Positions 40,026-51,635 of a DNA stretch of 64,000 bases are shown in pieces. A program made the translations under genes and the position numbers. This DNA is from Echinarachnius parma. Taxonomy: Eukaryota > Echinodermata > Echinoidea > Clypeasteroida > Echinarachniidae. Positions within the stretch are counted from its first letter, which is position 1. Each line of letters opens with the position of its first letter. The notes beneath the pieces are model-generated. The model searched no databases. It saw nothing but the letters and a program-made list of their open reading frames with translations, and had not been told where the DNA came from. The DNA is taken from assembly GCA_037951105.1 (NCBI GenBank), contig JBAMJV010005504.1, forward strand, positions 1 to 64,000, written 5' to 3'.

Positions 40026-41697
40026 GGGCAACTCCAGCGTCACGGACATTACAAATCAGATAATTTGTATGACTTTCCAATGCCACTACTAATTCATACC
40101 TCTAACTAATGTCTAACTTTTATTTTGATTACAAAACAATATCCTAGTTAAGTATGCAAAAAAAGTTTCAGAACATTTATCCAATTCGTTACTGAGTAAT
40201 TCTGCGAAATGTGCGCCGTCACGGACATTACATCTTTTGGACATGACTTTTTGCATCCATATACATCTTTACAAAAATCTGTGAGTTCTGAGACCTCATA
40301 AAGGTGATTTAGGTATTTAATTATAAACAAGGCAATGATGAATTGAATCCAAGTTGTTTTGGGGGAAACGGGCCAGGCATATGTGATCTAGACAACAAAA
40401 CGTTGCGTCACGGACATTACATTTTCAGCGTCACGGACATTACACTTTTGTCCACTTTTTCTAAACTCAGAAATAACCCGCAAAAAATGCTCCATTGTGC
40501 ATGACACTTTTTTAATTGTACATTTGATATGTAATCAAACAGTTTTGAGAACAAAAATTATATTTCAATTTTTTTTTCAATTAGCAAAAAATTATTTTAA
40601 AATATTAAAAAGTTTTTCCAAAATTATTGTAAAATTTGAAATTTTTCAACAGAATGTGCAGTAAACCAAATGTTCAACTATTAAAAAAAATATTATACAT
40701 TTTTAATGAGGTACAATGCTGTTTTGTGCCAAAAAATTGTAAAATCTAAAAAAAGTTGTGTACATCATGGGCATAACACATGGAAAATCATGGACTAAGA
40801 GTATACTTTTTGCAATTTGATCATACTATATGAGATTTAACCATCTCTTTCTCCTCCCAGTAAGTTATAGTCAAGTCTTTATTGATTATTGAGACATGCA
40901 TGTTCAAATTAAGCAAGGAATTTAGTTTTATAAATAGTTCAGAGTACTGACTCAAAGTTCACTATCTGATTAACGATACAATTTATTAAAATTTGAACCA
41001 GGAAGGTAGTAGTCCCCCTGTTACTTGGGATTATCTTATTTCTTGGCTAAAGTAAGACATTTACATAAGAAAATAATGCTTGATATTTTTTTGCTCTGCT
41101 TTTTTATACTTTTCACTGTGTATGTAATGTCCGTGACGCAGCCGTGATGTAATGTCCGTGACGCCATTCTGGACAAGCCATCAAATATTTTAGTAAATGC
41201 TCTTGATATACTTTATGATATAACATTCTAGCTTTGCAAATGAATTTTGAATTAAATTGAATTAGGACTTCTGCTTCTACAAAAACTTTTATATCTAAAA
41301 CGTCACGGACATTACACATCAATGTTGTAAGAATCAAGATTTTATCCAATAACAGTTTTCAAAAAGTAAAGATTTTTACACAATTTCCTTTTCTATGATG
41401 TTAAAACAAAGCATAAACAATACATTAGAAGTAGAATTATTGTTCTGAAGTGATCCATATTTTTAACTTTTATTTCATAAACAACGGATGCAAATTTCAT
41501 CATTTTTGGGGGTAATACATACAATTTTTGTCCCAACTTCAATGGCAAAAAAAAATAAATATTCTGCATTGAATTTCAAACTTTTTCCCTTTCGTCATCA
41601 AAATATGGTCCTTCCTCATTACTATCCAGTAGTTAACAAGGCTGTCCCATGAGTTTCATTTTTCCATCCTTGGGTGACATTTTTCGTGGAATTGCCC
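40026..41697. mobile_element. 1.67-kb TIR element with seven copies of a 16-bp motif
   Basis: Ends GGGCAACTCCA and TGGAATTGCCC are 11-bp inverted repeats with one mismatch, flanked by ATAT on both sides (40022-40025 and 41698-41701). The empty site in other units reads GTATATGTTAT, so the insertion is precise. CGTCACGGACATTACA occurs at 40038, 40217, 40406, 40429 and 41301, and inverted at 41123 and 41148. No transposase frame is visible, so it is non-autonomous. The repeated motif resembles subterminal transposase-binding repeats of other DNA transposons, an inference only. Confidence 0.85.
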
Positions 41698-41734
41698 ATA
41701 TGTTATTTTTTAATATGGAAGTATATCGCATCAC

Positions 41735-41839
41735 TCGTTTGACAGTTATCTCCCTCATAACCAGCCACACATGCACACGTGTAGGAATTGGTTCGATCAA
41801 TACAGGTTCCACCATTTTGAGTGGGGCATTCGTCTAAGT
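41735..41839 (-). CDS. Five-cysteine EGF-like exon E15
   Basis: Intact open frame with TCIDRTNSYT; lacks Cys2, GTGATG donor. Separated from D15 by the TIR element at 40026-41697. Confidence 0.5.
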
Positions 41840-42217
41840 CTGTATGAATTAAACATTGCATTTGAATGTGGAAAATAACCATTAGATAATAATTCAACTG
41901 TTCATCTAATACTTGCAATACGACTTTCAATTCAATTTCAAGATTTGTTGGTGTAGTGGACTAGTCGTCTTTGTCTGTAAATGGTCAGTATTTTATATGT
42001 ATATTGTTGCGACTTTTACAGAGTCACTTGGTAGCAATAGTGTGGTGATATGCTGACATGATAATCAATGCCCGATTTTTAAATGTCAGCTGCTAGTCTG
42101 TTCATTATGTTGCCTTCAGTCTCTCTCATACATTATATTACAAAGATGAAATAAATGTAAACATATAAGGAACCGTTTATATCGATTTAAGATTGTAAAG
42201 CCAATAGGACGATGTTA

Positions 42218-42349
<132 letters not shown>

Positions 42350-42838
42350 TCAGTATCAAACAATTAAGGAATTCACATAGGTGACCATCATATTTTTGTA
42401 TTAAAATGCAATTGACCTCTGATACTTCTTGCAAGGTAGTTTGTTCGATTTGAATATTTGTTCAACTTTCGAGGAAAATAGGTTTCTTTTGCCCAACTTT
42501 GCACATGTGCCTATGATAACTTTCTATATTTTGTTTTTGAGTGAGTAATTTGTAAAAATGTGGATTCCTAGATAGCTACGTAGCTTATAAATGGAGATAT
42601 ATAGTTAACTAAATTTTTCTTTTCATAGAAGGTGGATTTAGAGCCTTTTGGAACTGAGCTCTTCATATCTAGTATGGAAATATACTGCATCACTCGTTTT
42701 ATAGTTAACTTCTTCCTAACCAGCCACACGCACACGTGTAAGAATTGGTTCGATCAGAACATGTTCTACCATTTTGGGAGTTTGAAGTGAGGCTGTCGTC
42801 TATGTCTGTATTATATTGATTGTGATTACAAAAATAAT

Positions 42839-43500
42839 GTGGGTGTCCGTCAAACATTTCCGAGGACAAGAGCTGCACTGCCTATTAAGTTGTGTCCTCG
42901 GGGTCAAATACCATTGGTTATGATGGTCGAGACCGCTGAGAAGTGGACTCTAGTCCGTACAAAGTGGAAAAGGGGCCATTTTTCATCAAAAGCGGAGGAG
43001 GGGGGGGGGGGGGGGGGGGTGGCGAGCAGCCCCTCCCCCTAGGTACGCCTATGATTGGGATTAAAACATGAATTTATATAGGGAAAATGACTATTACCCA
43101 TACTGTGCATCAAATACTTGCAGTACGATTATCTGGAAGATCAGAGGGGTACAATTACAACGATGAAATAAATATAAACATATAAGTAACCGTATATTTC
43201 GATTTAAGATTGTACAGCCAAGAAGACGATATGATACTCACTTATTTCACAGTTAACTCCTGTAAATCCAGTTTCACATGTACACGTGTAAGAATTGACC
43301 TCTTCAGTACAGGTTCCTCCATTTAGACAGGGTGAAGTGGAGCAGTCGTCTATGACTGTAAATGGTCAGTATCAAACAATTTAGGTAATTCACATAGGTG
43401 ACCATCATATTTTTGTAATCAAATGCAACCGCGTTGCGATATTTTATATTATAATTAAGGTAGTTTGTACGATTTGTATATGTTATTTTACAAAAATAAT
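42839..43500 (-). repeat. Tandem C-D duplication of about 660 bp, copy 1
   Basis: Insertion C plus exon D16 repeat at 43501-44160. The junction at about 43486 joins GTATATGTTATTTT, normally just left of exon E, to ACAAAAATAATGTGGG, so exon E, relic F, exon A and relic B are missing between D16 and D17. Confidence 0.85.
43242..43355 (-). CDS. EGF exon D16
   Basis: V/TSP variant with CETGFTG; intact, GTGAGT donor. Followed in gene order by a second C rather than relic B. Confidence 0.86.
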
Positions 43501-43903
43501 GTGGGTGTCCGTCAAACATTTCCGAGGCCAAGAGCTGCACTGCCTATTAAGTTGTGTCCTCGGGGGCAAATACCATTGGTTATGATGGTCGAGACCGCTG
43601 AGAAGTGGACTCTAGTCCGTACAAAGTGGAAAAGGGGCCATTTTTCATCAAAAGCGGAGAAGGGGGGGGGGGGGGGGGGGGTGGCGAGCAGCCCCTCCCC
43701 CTAGGTACGCCTATGATTGGGATTAAAACATGAATTTATATAGGGAAAATGACTATTACCCATACTGTGCATCAAATACTTGCAGTACGATTATCTGAAA
43801 GATCAGAGGGGTACAATTACAACGATGAAATAAATATAAACATATAAGTAACCGTATATTTCGATTTAAGATTGTACAGCCAAGAAGACGATATGATACT
43901 CAC

Positions 43904-44017
43904 TTATTTCACAGTTAACTCCTGTAAATCCAGTCTCACATGTACACGTGTAAGAATTTACCTCTTCAGTACAGGTTCCTCCATTTAGACAGGGTGAAGT
44001 GGAGCAGTCGTCTATGA
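43904..44017 (-). CDS. EGF exon D17
   Basis: V/TSP variant with CETGFTG and a silent Val codon change; intact. Confidence 0.86.
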
Positions 44018-44176
44018 CTGTAAATGGTCAGTATCAAACAATTTAGGTAATTCACATAGGTGACCATCATATTTTTGTAATCAAATGCAATCGCGTTGCG
44101 ATATTTTATATTACAATTAAGGTAGTTTGTACGATTTGTATATGTTATTTTTTAATATGGAAGTATATCGCATCAC

Positions 44177-44281
44177 TCGTTTGACAGTTATCTCCCTCAT
44201 AACCAGCCACACATGCACACGTGTAGGAATTGGTTCGATCAATACAGGTTCCACCATTTTGAGTGGGGCATTCGTCTAAGT
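44177..44281 (-). CDS. Five-cysteine EGF-like exon E16
   Basis: Intact open frame with TCIDRTNSYT like E15; no Cys2, GTGATG donor. Confidence 0.5.
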
Positions 44282-44648
44282 CTGTATGAATTAAACATTG
44301 CATTTGAATGTGGAAAATAACCATTAGATAATAATTCAACTGTTCATCTAATACTTGCAATACGACTTTCAATTCAATTTCAAGATTTGTTGGTGTAGTG
44401 GACTAGTCGTCTATGTCAGTATTTTATATGTATATTGTTGCGACTTTTACAGAGTCACTTGGTAGCAATAGTGTGGTGATATGCTGACATGATAATCAAT
44501 GCCCGATTTTTAAATGTCAGCTGCTAGTCTGTTCATTATGTTGCCTTCAGTCTCTCTCATACATTATATTACAAAGATGAAATAAATGTAAACATATAAG
44601 GAACCGTTTATATCGATTTAAGATTGTAAAGCCAATAGGACGATGTTA

Positions 44649-44780
<132 letters not shown>

Positions 44781-45614
44781 TCAGTATCAAACTATTTAGG
44801 AATTCACATAGGTGACCATCATATTTTTGTTATCAAATGCAATTGACCTCTGATACTTCTTGCAAGGTAGTTTGTTCGATTTGAATATTTGTTCAACTTT
44901 CGAGGAAAATAGGTTTCTTTTGCCCAACTTTGCACATGTGCCTATGATAACTTTCTATATTTTGTTTTTGAGTGAGTAATTTGTAAAAATGTGGATTCCT
45001 AGATAGCTACGTAGCTTATAAATGTAGATATATAGTTAACTAAATTTTTCTTTTCATAGAAGGTGGATTTAGAGCCTTTTGGAACTGAGCTCTTCATATC
45101 TAGTATGGAAATATACTGCATCACTCGTTTTATAGTTAACTTCTTCCTAACCAGCCACACGCACACGTGTAAGAATTGGTTCGATCAGAACATGTTCTAC
45201 CATTTTGGGAGTTTGAAGTGAGGCTGTCGTCTATGTCTGTATTATATTGATTGTGATTAAAAAAATAATGTGGGTGTCCGTCAAACATTTCCGAGGCCAA
45301 GAGCTGCACTGCTTATTAAGACGTGTCCTCGGGGGCAAAGACCATTGGTTATGATGGTCGAGACCGCTGTGAAGTGGACTCTAGTCCGTACAAAGGAAAA
45401 GGGGCCATTTTTCATCAAAAGCGGAGGGGTAGGGGGATGGCAGCTCCTCCTCCTAGGTACGCCTATGATTGGGATTAAAACATGAATTTATATAGGGAAA
45501 ATGACTATTACAGATACTGTGCATCAAATACTTGCAGTACGATTATCTGGAAGATCAGAGGGGTACAATTACAACGATGAAATAAATATAAACATATAAG
45601 TAACCGTATATATC

Positions 45615-46099
45615 GATTAAAAGTGAGCAAAGACAAATGGGATTCCAACGGGATTCGAACCCGAGACCCCCGGATTGCTAGACCGGTGCTCTACCGACTG
45701 AGCTATAGAAAACCCTACGACGGCGTTCTTCCCAGAAACCCCTTAATTCATCATTGCTCAAGTATTCAGAAGCTTTATAAACCTGACATAAACCCGAAGC
45801 GGATTAAAATCAACTTGGGGATAAATGCGAGGGATCGCCGAAGCGATACAGCTTTTTGTAATAATTAATTCAAACATATAGGGAAACTGACCAAGAATAT
45901 ATTGTGATTAAAAGTGAGCAAAGAAAAATGGGATTCCAACGGGATTCGAACCCGAGACCTCCGGATTGCTAGACCGGTGCTCTACCGACTGAGCTATAGA
46001 AAACCCTACGACGGCGTTCTTCCCAGAAACCCCTTAATTCATCATTGCTCAAGTAGTCAGAAGCTTTATAAACCTGACATAAACCCGAAGCGGATTATA
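45615..46099 (-). mobile_element. Two tandem tRNA(Ala)-like SINE copies inserted next to exon D18
   Basis: tRNA-like segments at 45639-45715 and 45930-46006 (minus strand) each have an A box, a perfect B box and an anticodon loop CTAGCAA that would read AGC (Ala). Acceptor and anticodon stems hold mismatches. About 290 bp separate the copies, and the non-tRNA flanks repeat too. They interrupt the unit intron between TATAT and TTCGATTTAAG. Related to the copy at 352-570. Confidence 0.75.
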
Positions 46100-46145
46100 A
46101 TTTCGATTTAAGATTGTACAGCCAAGAAGACGATATGATTCTCAC

Positions 46146-46259
46146 TTATTTCACAGTTAACTCCTGTAAATCCAGCCTCACATGTACACGTGTAAGAATT
46201 GACCTCTTCAGTACAGGTTCCTCCATTTAGACAGGGTGAAGTGGAGCAGTCGTCTGTGC
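46146..46259 (-). CDS. EGF exon D18
   Basis: V/TSP variant whose start is TDDC instead of IDDC; CEAGFTG, six cysteines, GTGAGT-type donor (GTGAGA). Last D exon of the array on the 5' side of the gene. Confidence 0.84.
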
Positions 46260-46418
46260 CTGTAAATGGTCAGTATCAAACAATTTAGGTAATTCACATA
46301 GGTGACCATCATTTTTTTGTAATCAAATACAATCGTCTTGCGATACTTTATATTACAATTAAGGTAGTTTGTACATTTTGTATATGTTAATTTTCAATAT
46401 GGAAGTATAACGCATCAC

Positions 46419-46523
46419 TCCTTTGACAGTTATCTCCCTCATAACCAGCCACACATGCACACGTGTAGGAATTGGTTCGATCAGTACAGGTTCCACCATT
46501 TTGAGTGGGGTATTCGTCTAAAT
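46419..46523 (-). CDS. EGF-like exon E17, four cysteines only
   Basis: LDEY replaces LDEC, so Cys1 is lost as well as Cys2. Open frame intact, GTGATG donor. It is unlikely to fold as an EGF module and supports the view that E exons are under little constraint. Confidence 0.4.
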
Positions 46524-46909
46524 CTGTATGAATTAAACATTGCATTCGAATGTGGAAAATAACTATTAGATAATAATTATACTGTTCATCTAATACTTGT
46601 AATACGACTTTAAATTCAATTTCAAGATTTGTTGGTGTAGTGGTCTAGTCGTCTATGTCTGTAAATGGTCAGTATTTTATATTGATATTGTTGCGACTTT
46701 TACAGAGTCACTTGTCAGCAATAGTGTGGTGATATGCTGACATGATAATCAATGCCCGATTTTCAAATTTCAGCTGCTAGTCTGTTCATTATATTGCCTA
46801 CAGTCTCTCTCATACATTATATTACAAAGATGAAATAAATGTAAACATATAAGGAACCGTTTATATCGATTTAAGATTGTAAAGCCAATAGGACGATGTT
46901 AAAACTCAC

Positions 46910-47023
46910 TTGTTTCACAGTTAACTCCTGTAAATCCAGGCACACATTCACAGGTGTAAGAATCGACCCCATCAGTACAGGTTCCTCCATTTTGACAGGG
47001 TGAAGAGGAGCAGTCGTCTATGA
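46910..47023 (-). CDS. EGF exon A18
   Basis: [15 protein letters not shown], then [21 protein letters not shown]; phase 1/1, GTGAGT donor. CSSSPC fits the O-glucose consensus (C-x-S-x-P-C), which the other A exons lack, and CQNGGTC fits O-fucose. More diverged from the array than the other copies. Confidence 0.88.
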
Positions 47024-47350
47024 CTGTAAATGGTAAGTATCAAACAATTTAGGAATTCACATAGGTGACCATCATAATTTTGTAATCAAATGCAATTGAC
47101 CTCTGATACTTCTTGCAAGGTAGTTTGTTCGATTTGAATATTTTTTCAACTTTCGAGGAAAATAGGTTTCTTTGCCAAACTTTGCACATGTGCCTATGAT
47201 AACTTTCTATATTTTGTTTTTGAGTGAGTAATTTGTAAAAATGTGGATTCCTAGATAGCTACAAAGGTTAGAAATGTAAGTATATCGTTAACTAAATTTG
47301 TATCGAAAGTACGGAACTGAGCTCTTCATATCTAGTATGGAAATATACTG

Positions 47351-47397
47351 CGTCCCTCGTTTTACAGTTAACCTCTTCTTAACCAGCCACACATACA
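47351..47397 (-). pseudogene. Truncated relic B cut by a long-TIR element
   Basis: Only the 3' end of relic B remains (AGTTAACCTCTTCTTAACC on the plus strand) before the sequence changes to the transposon arm. The same is seen at 48379-48423. Confidence 0.55.
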
Positions 47398-47590
47398 ATT
47401 CGAAACATATGTATGTTAATATTGGTATCATGTTATATTGCTTAGGAAATTGCCCTTAAAATGATATATCATACATCTTGATCGCCTTACGCTTCACGGA
47501 CCACAACCGTATTATCCAAAGTTATGCAAAAACTACCCGTGTCCAAGTTTGCCGTTGTTTTGTTATATCATGAATGGATGCGTCTGTTTA
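47396..47590. mobile_element. Left half of a long-TIR element
   Basis: Matches the left arm of the element at 48423-48995 (TTCGAAACATATGTATG to CGTGTCCAAGTTTGCC). The right half is replaced by a G/C-run block (47605-47760) with the hairpins GCTCGCGGCTCG and GACGATGCTCCGCATCGTC. Confidence 0.65.
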
Positions 47591-47936
47591 CCGTTTTTTT
47601 CAAAAGACGGCTCGCGGCTCGTGGACGATGCTCCGCATCGTCATTGGGTCAAACCCCCCCTTTAGCAAAAAGCTAGATCCTCCCCGGCCCCCATCGGTCG
47701 CTTCGCTCCCTCGCAATAACTGATCATCCCCCCCAACCATGAGAAGAAATCGACGCCCTTGTGCTGACATGATAATCAATGCCCGATTTTCAAATGTCAG
47801 CTGCTAGTCTGTTAATTATATTGCCTTCAGTCTCTCTATTACATTATATTACAAAGACGAAATAAATGTAAACATATAATGAACCGTTTATATCGATTTA
47901 AGATTGTAAAGCCAATAGGACGATGTTAAAACTCAC

Positions 47937-48050
47937 TTGTTTCACAGTTAACTCCTGTAAATCCAGGCACACATTCACAGGTGTAAGAATCGACCCCATC
48001 AGTACAGGTTCCTCCATTTTGACAGGGTGAAGAGGAGCAGTCGTCTATGA
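47937..48050 (-). CDS. EGF exon A19
   Basis: Same protein as A18, produced by the local duplication; GTGAGT donor, six cysteines, CSSSPC and CQNGGTC motifs. Confidence 0.87.
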
Positions 48051-48422
48051 CTGTAAATGGTAAGTATCAAACAATTTAGGAATTCACATAGGTGACCATC
48101 ATAATTTTGTAATCAAATGCAATTGACCTCTGATACTTCTTGCAAGGTAGTTTGTTCGATTTGAATATTTTTTCAACTTTCGAGGAAAATAGGTTTCTTT
48201 GCCAAACTTTGCACATGTGCCTATGATAACTTTCTATATTTTGTTTTTGAGTGAGTAATTTGTAAAAATGTGGATTCCTAGATAGCTACAAAGGTTAGAA
48301 ATGTAAGTATATCGTTAACTAAATTTGTATCGAAAGTACGGAACTGAGCTCTTCATATCTAGTATGGAAATATACTGCGTCCCTCGTTTTACAGTTAACC
48401 TCTTCTTAACCAGCCACACATA

Positions 48423-48995
48423 CAATTCGAAACATATGTATGTTAATATTGGTATCATGGTATATAGCTTAGGAAATTGCCCTTAAAATGATATATCATA
48501 CATCTTGATCGCCTTACGCTTCACGGACCACAACCGTATTATCCAAAGTTATGCAAAAACTACCCGTGTCCAAGTTTGCCGTTGTTTTGTTATATCATGA
48601 ATGGATGCGTCTGTTTACCGTTTTTTTCAAAAGAACATGTTAAGAATATCCAGCTGGTTGCAAGTATGGTTCATGAGGTGGAAGGTGGAAGGTGGAAACA
48701 TCAAGGTGGAAGGGAATCCCCAACCATCCTCCCATCAGCAACCCCACTGTTCGGAGGCAGGGCCCTGAATAGGGCATGTAGGATGAAGTTATCTCTGAAA
48801 GTCAGACAACATATGCAACCATTCACAAAAGAAAAGCACTGCAAACTTGGACACGGGTAGTTTTTGCATGACTTTGGATAATTCGGTCGCGTTCGGTGAG
48901 GCGTGAAATGATTAGAATGGATGATTTATCATTTTAAAGGCAATTTCCCAAGCTTTAACATGATACCAATAGCAACATATATATGCTTTGAATTG
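48423..48995. mobile_element. Long-TIR MITE-like element, complete
   Basis: About 165-bp arms: left CTACCCGTGTCCAAGTTTGC pairs with right GCAAACTTGGACACGGGTAG, and the outer CAATTCGAA pairs with the right-hand TTTGAATTG. The loop has a GGTGGAA tandem stretch at 48679-48712. Inserted into relic B. No transposase. Confidence 0.75.
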
Positions 48996-49140
48996 TGGAT
49001 TTATAAGCTATCAAAGTCCGGTTTCGTTTTTTTTTACTCGCACTGTATAATAAAATCTAAACCCCTCAAAAAAAGTTCGGAAACTCAAGTTTGATCGATC
49101 ATATCTCTCGTATTTTTTTAATAAGAATACTCAAAAGTCG

Positions 49141-49191
49141 CATCATTACAGGTTCCACCATTTAAACAGGGTGAACCGGAGGAGCAGTCGA
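49141..49191 (-). pseudogene. Fragment of a DCSSGSPC-type EGF exon
   Basis: The acceptor and 5' half match 12270-12380 ([14 protein letters not shown]), but the rest of the module is absent and unrelated sequence follows. Adjacent intron also matches the 12.4-kb intron. Confidence 0.7.
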
Positions 49192-49389
49192 CTGTGTATT
49201 ATGATTGGGAATACAAAATAGAAGATACATAGGGGAATAAGCTATTATGAATAGTGTGCATCACATTCTTGCAATACGATTTGTATTTCAATTGAAGTGA
49301 TCATGAGTAAATATTAAAACAGAATATACGGGAAATAACCTTAAATATACTGTGCATCAAATACTTGCAGTACGATTATCACTATTTAA

Positions 49390-50145
49390 AGGGGTAGTTT
49401 AGTTTTGGTAGAGAGGGCGCTGCACATCACAATTTTTTTGTGAGGTAATGAAAAACTGAGTGTCGAATTTGAGAGAACATGCAATTTTAATGGCAGAATA
49501 AACTTTATTTTTCCAAAATCGACCCAGAAACGGCTGAAATATCAATAAATATATCGGATCTTATAATTATTTGGGGCCCAAATAATTAGATGATTTTTAG
49601 AAAAAAATAAAAAAATGCTTGCACTTTTTCAAAACTGTTCAAAAGCGTTTTTAAATAGTTGTTGATGATATCGCTACCGTAGAACACCATCGTCAAGCAC
49701 CCCCAAGCACCTATATGCATCTTGCTTTTAAAGAGCGCCCGCTCTCTGTCCAAACGGGAAACTTTAATCAAGAATGCAAATAATGGTGAGGAATATATTC
49801 ATGAGGATAATAATGGAGGTGAATCTCATGGAAACGTCTTTAAACGCAATATGCGTATAGGTGCTTGGGGGGTGCTTGACGATGGTGTTCTACGGTATTT
49901 AATCATTATATCAATAAAACATCACATGCATAATTTTGTATGAAAAATGGTTGAAACCAATGCCTTTTTATAAAGCGCCCTCTTGTGTTTTAATGGCTCT
50001 TTTTGAATGATAACAGGCTTTTTACTTAGTCCTTTGTAATTTTGTATACCTTTCGAGCATGGTGGAGTTATAACTATTAGTTTATAATGTTACTGTGCAG
50101 GTTTTGGCTACTAAAGTTCAGCCTTACCAAAATTAAACTACCCCT
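49390..50145. mobile_element. TTAA MITE family 1 with nested TA-flanked hairpin element
   Basis: Ends AGGGGTAGTTTAGTTTTGG and CCAAAATTAAACTACCCCT with TTAA flanks (49386-49389 and 50146-50149), in reverse orientation to the copies in D2/D3. An additional 219 bp (49677-49895) lies inside. Confidence 0.82.
49677..49895. mobile_element. TA-flanked hairpin MITE nested in the TTAA MITE
   Basis: Arms CCGTAGAACACCATCGTCAA and TTGACGATGGTGTTCTACGG are inverted copies that continue into AAGCACC and GGTGCTT. TA borders both ends, the target site of Tc1/mariner-type elements. Non-coding. Confidence 0.78.
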
Positions 50146-50258
50146 TTAATGAATGATCAGAGAGATATAACTCAAACGATAAAATAAAATTATACAAACT
50201 TAGTAACCGTTTATATCGGTTGAAAATTGTTAAGCCAACAATAAGATATGATACTCAC

Positions 50259-50372
50259 TTATTTCACAGTAATCTCCTTCAAATCCAGGCGCACATGCAC
50301 ACGTGTAAGAATCGACCCCATCAGTACAGGTTCCTCCATTTTGGCAGGGTGAAGGGGAGCAGTCGTCTATGT
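50259..50372 (-). CDS. EGF exon, calcium-binding type
   Basis: An ATATCCAG acceptor and a GTGAGT donor bound 114 bp, phase 1/1. [15 protein letters not shown], then [21 protein letters not shown]: six cysteines, calcium-binding and hydroxylation consensus, O-fucose consensus. Single copy in the window. Confidence 0.88.
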
Positions 50373-50520
50373 CTGGATATGATCAGAAATTCACACAGGT
50401 GACCATCATATTGTGGTAATAAAATGCAATCGGTCTGCCGTATTTATTACAATGTAGTTTGTACGCTTTCAATATGTTATTTATACGTATAGCACTATTT
50501 AGACATGTGATATACATTAA

Positions 50521-50908
50521 AAGGGTAGTTCATTTTTGGTATAGAGGGCGCACTAAAGAATTTCTTTATTCGATGATTACAAAAATTTAAAAAATTCTTA
50601 CATTTTGTCAACAATTTTCAAAAGAGGTTTTTAATTAGTCGTTTATGGTCTCTCTGATAATCATTATTTTAACAAAACATCACATGCCTAATGTTGCATG
50701 ACAAATGGTTGAAACTAATGTTGTTTTAAAGAGCGCCCTCTTGTGTTTTATTGGCTTTTTTGTAATGATAACAAACTTTTTACTTCGTCGTTTGTAATTT
50801 TTTATACTGTTACCTTTCGAGCATGGGGAGTTATAACTATTAGTTTGTAATGTTATTATGCAGGTTTTGGTTACTGAAGTTCAACATTATCAAAACTGTA
50901 CTACCCCT
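50521..50908. mobile_element. TTAA MITE family 1, short copy
   Basis: Begins AAGGGTAGTTCATTTTTGG and ends CAAAACTGTACTACCCCT; TTAA on both sides (50517-50520 and 50909-50912). Confidence 0.78.
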
Positions 50909-50912
50909 TTAA

Positions 50913-51416
50913 TATAAAACAACACCTATCATTCACAAATTGTTGGTAAATTAAAAGCGTTCTGCGAGTATATAATATTGTGTATTAAACGGTATGTTCT
51001 CAACAAAATTACAATTATGATCGACTATCTTTAAAGTTATTGTTGCAGAAAATGTGAAAATATATGAAAATGTTATACTGGTATTTTATCAAAGCAAACA
51101 AAACGTGATTTTATGCTTTATTGCAAACAGCATAACCAGATAACAACAAACCAAATCATTGTTCATATTTATATTGGCGCCACTTGAACATTATCATATT
51201 TACAGACAAACCTGGTAGCAAAATGTTTATATGGTAATTAATGCCCGATTTTGAAATATCAGCTGCTCTGATGATTATATTCCTTTTAGTCCCCCTAATA
51301 TATTGCAAATAATTATTTAATGGAAGATCAGAGATATATAATCAAAACAATGAAATACATGTCAAAATATCATCACTAACCATTTGTAAAAGCCAACAAG
51401 CCAATATGATACTTAC
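50913..51416. other. Intron, nothing recognised
   Basis: Contains unit-like intron sequence (ATGCCCGATTTTGAAATATC), diverged from that of the array. No exon. Confidence 0.4.
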
Positions 51417-51533
51417 CTATTGTACAGTCAACTCCTGTAAATCCAGTCAAACATGTACACGTGTAAGCATTACCCCCATCAGTACAGGTTCCACCATTCT
51501 GGCAGGGGTTCGGATCACATTCGTCTGTGCCGA
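51417..51533 (-). CDS. EGF exon, TDEC type
   Basis: A GATCATTCACAG acceptor and a GTAAGT donor bound 117 bp, phase 1/1. [16 protein letters not shown], then [21 protein letters not shown]. Six cysteines, calcium-binding start (TDEC) and O-fucose consensus CQNGGTC. Older paralogue of 57189-57305. Confidence 0.87.
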
Positions 51534-51635
51534 CTGTGAATGATCAGTTTCAAACAATTAAGGACATTTCACATAAGTAGCTATATTTTATTTTTTGATA
51601 ATCGAAGTGCAATCGGTCTGTGATATTTATTATGC

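Larger units (their letters stand above)
46736..47605 (-). repeat. Local duplication with exon A18, copy 1
   Basis: Matches 47763-48635 at an offset of 1027 bp, including the exon, its intron, a truncated B relic and the left arm of the long-TIR element. Confidence 0.85.

Noticed and set aside
40148-41349. Small minus-strand frames as a transposase in the TIR element
   Set aside because: 60 and 78 residues with no catalytic motif or similarity that I can recognise.
45639-46006. Functional tRNA(Ala) genes
   Set aside because: Acceptor and anticodon stems have mismatches and the non-tRNA flanks are repeated with them and at 352-570, so SINE-like copies are more likely.
48576-48860. 94-residue plus-strand open frame
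   Set aside because: It lies across the loop of a long-TIR element with a GGTGGAA tandem stretch; no domain, and absent from the half copy at 47396.
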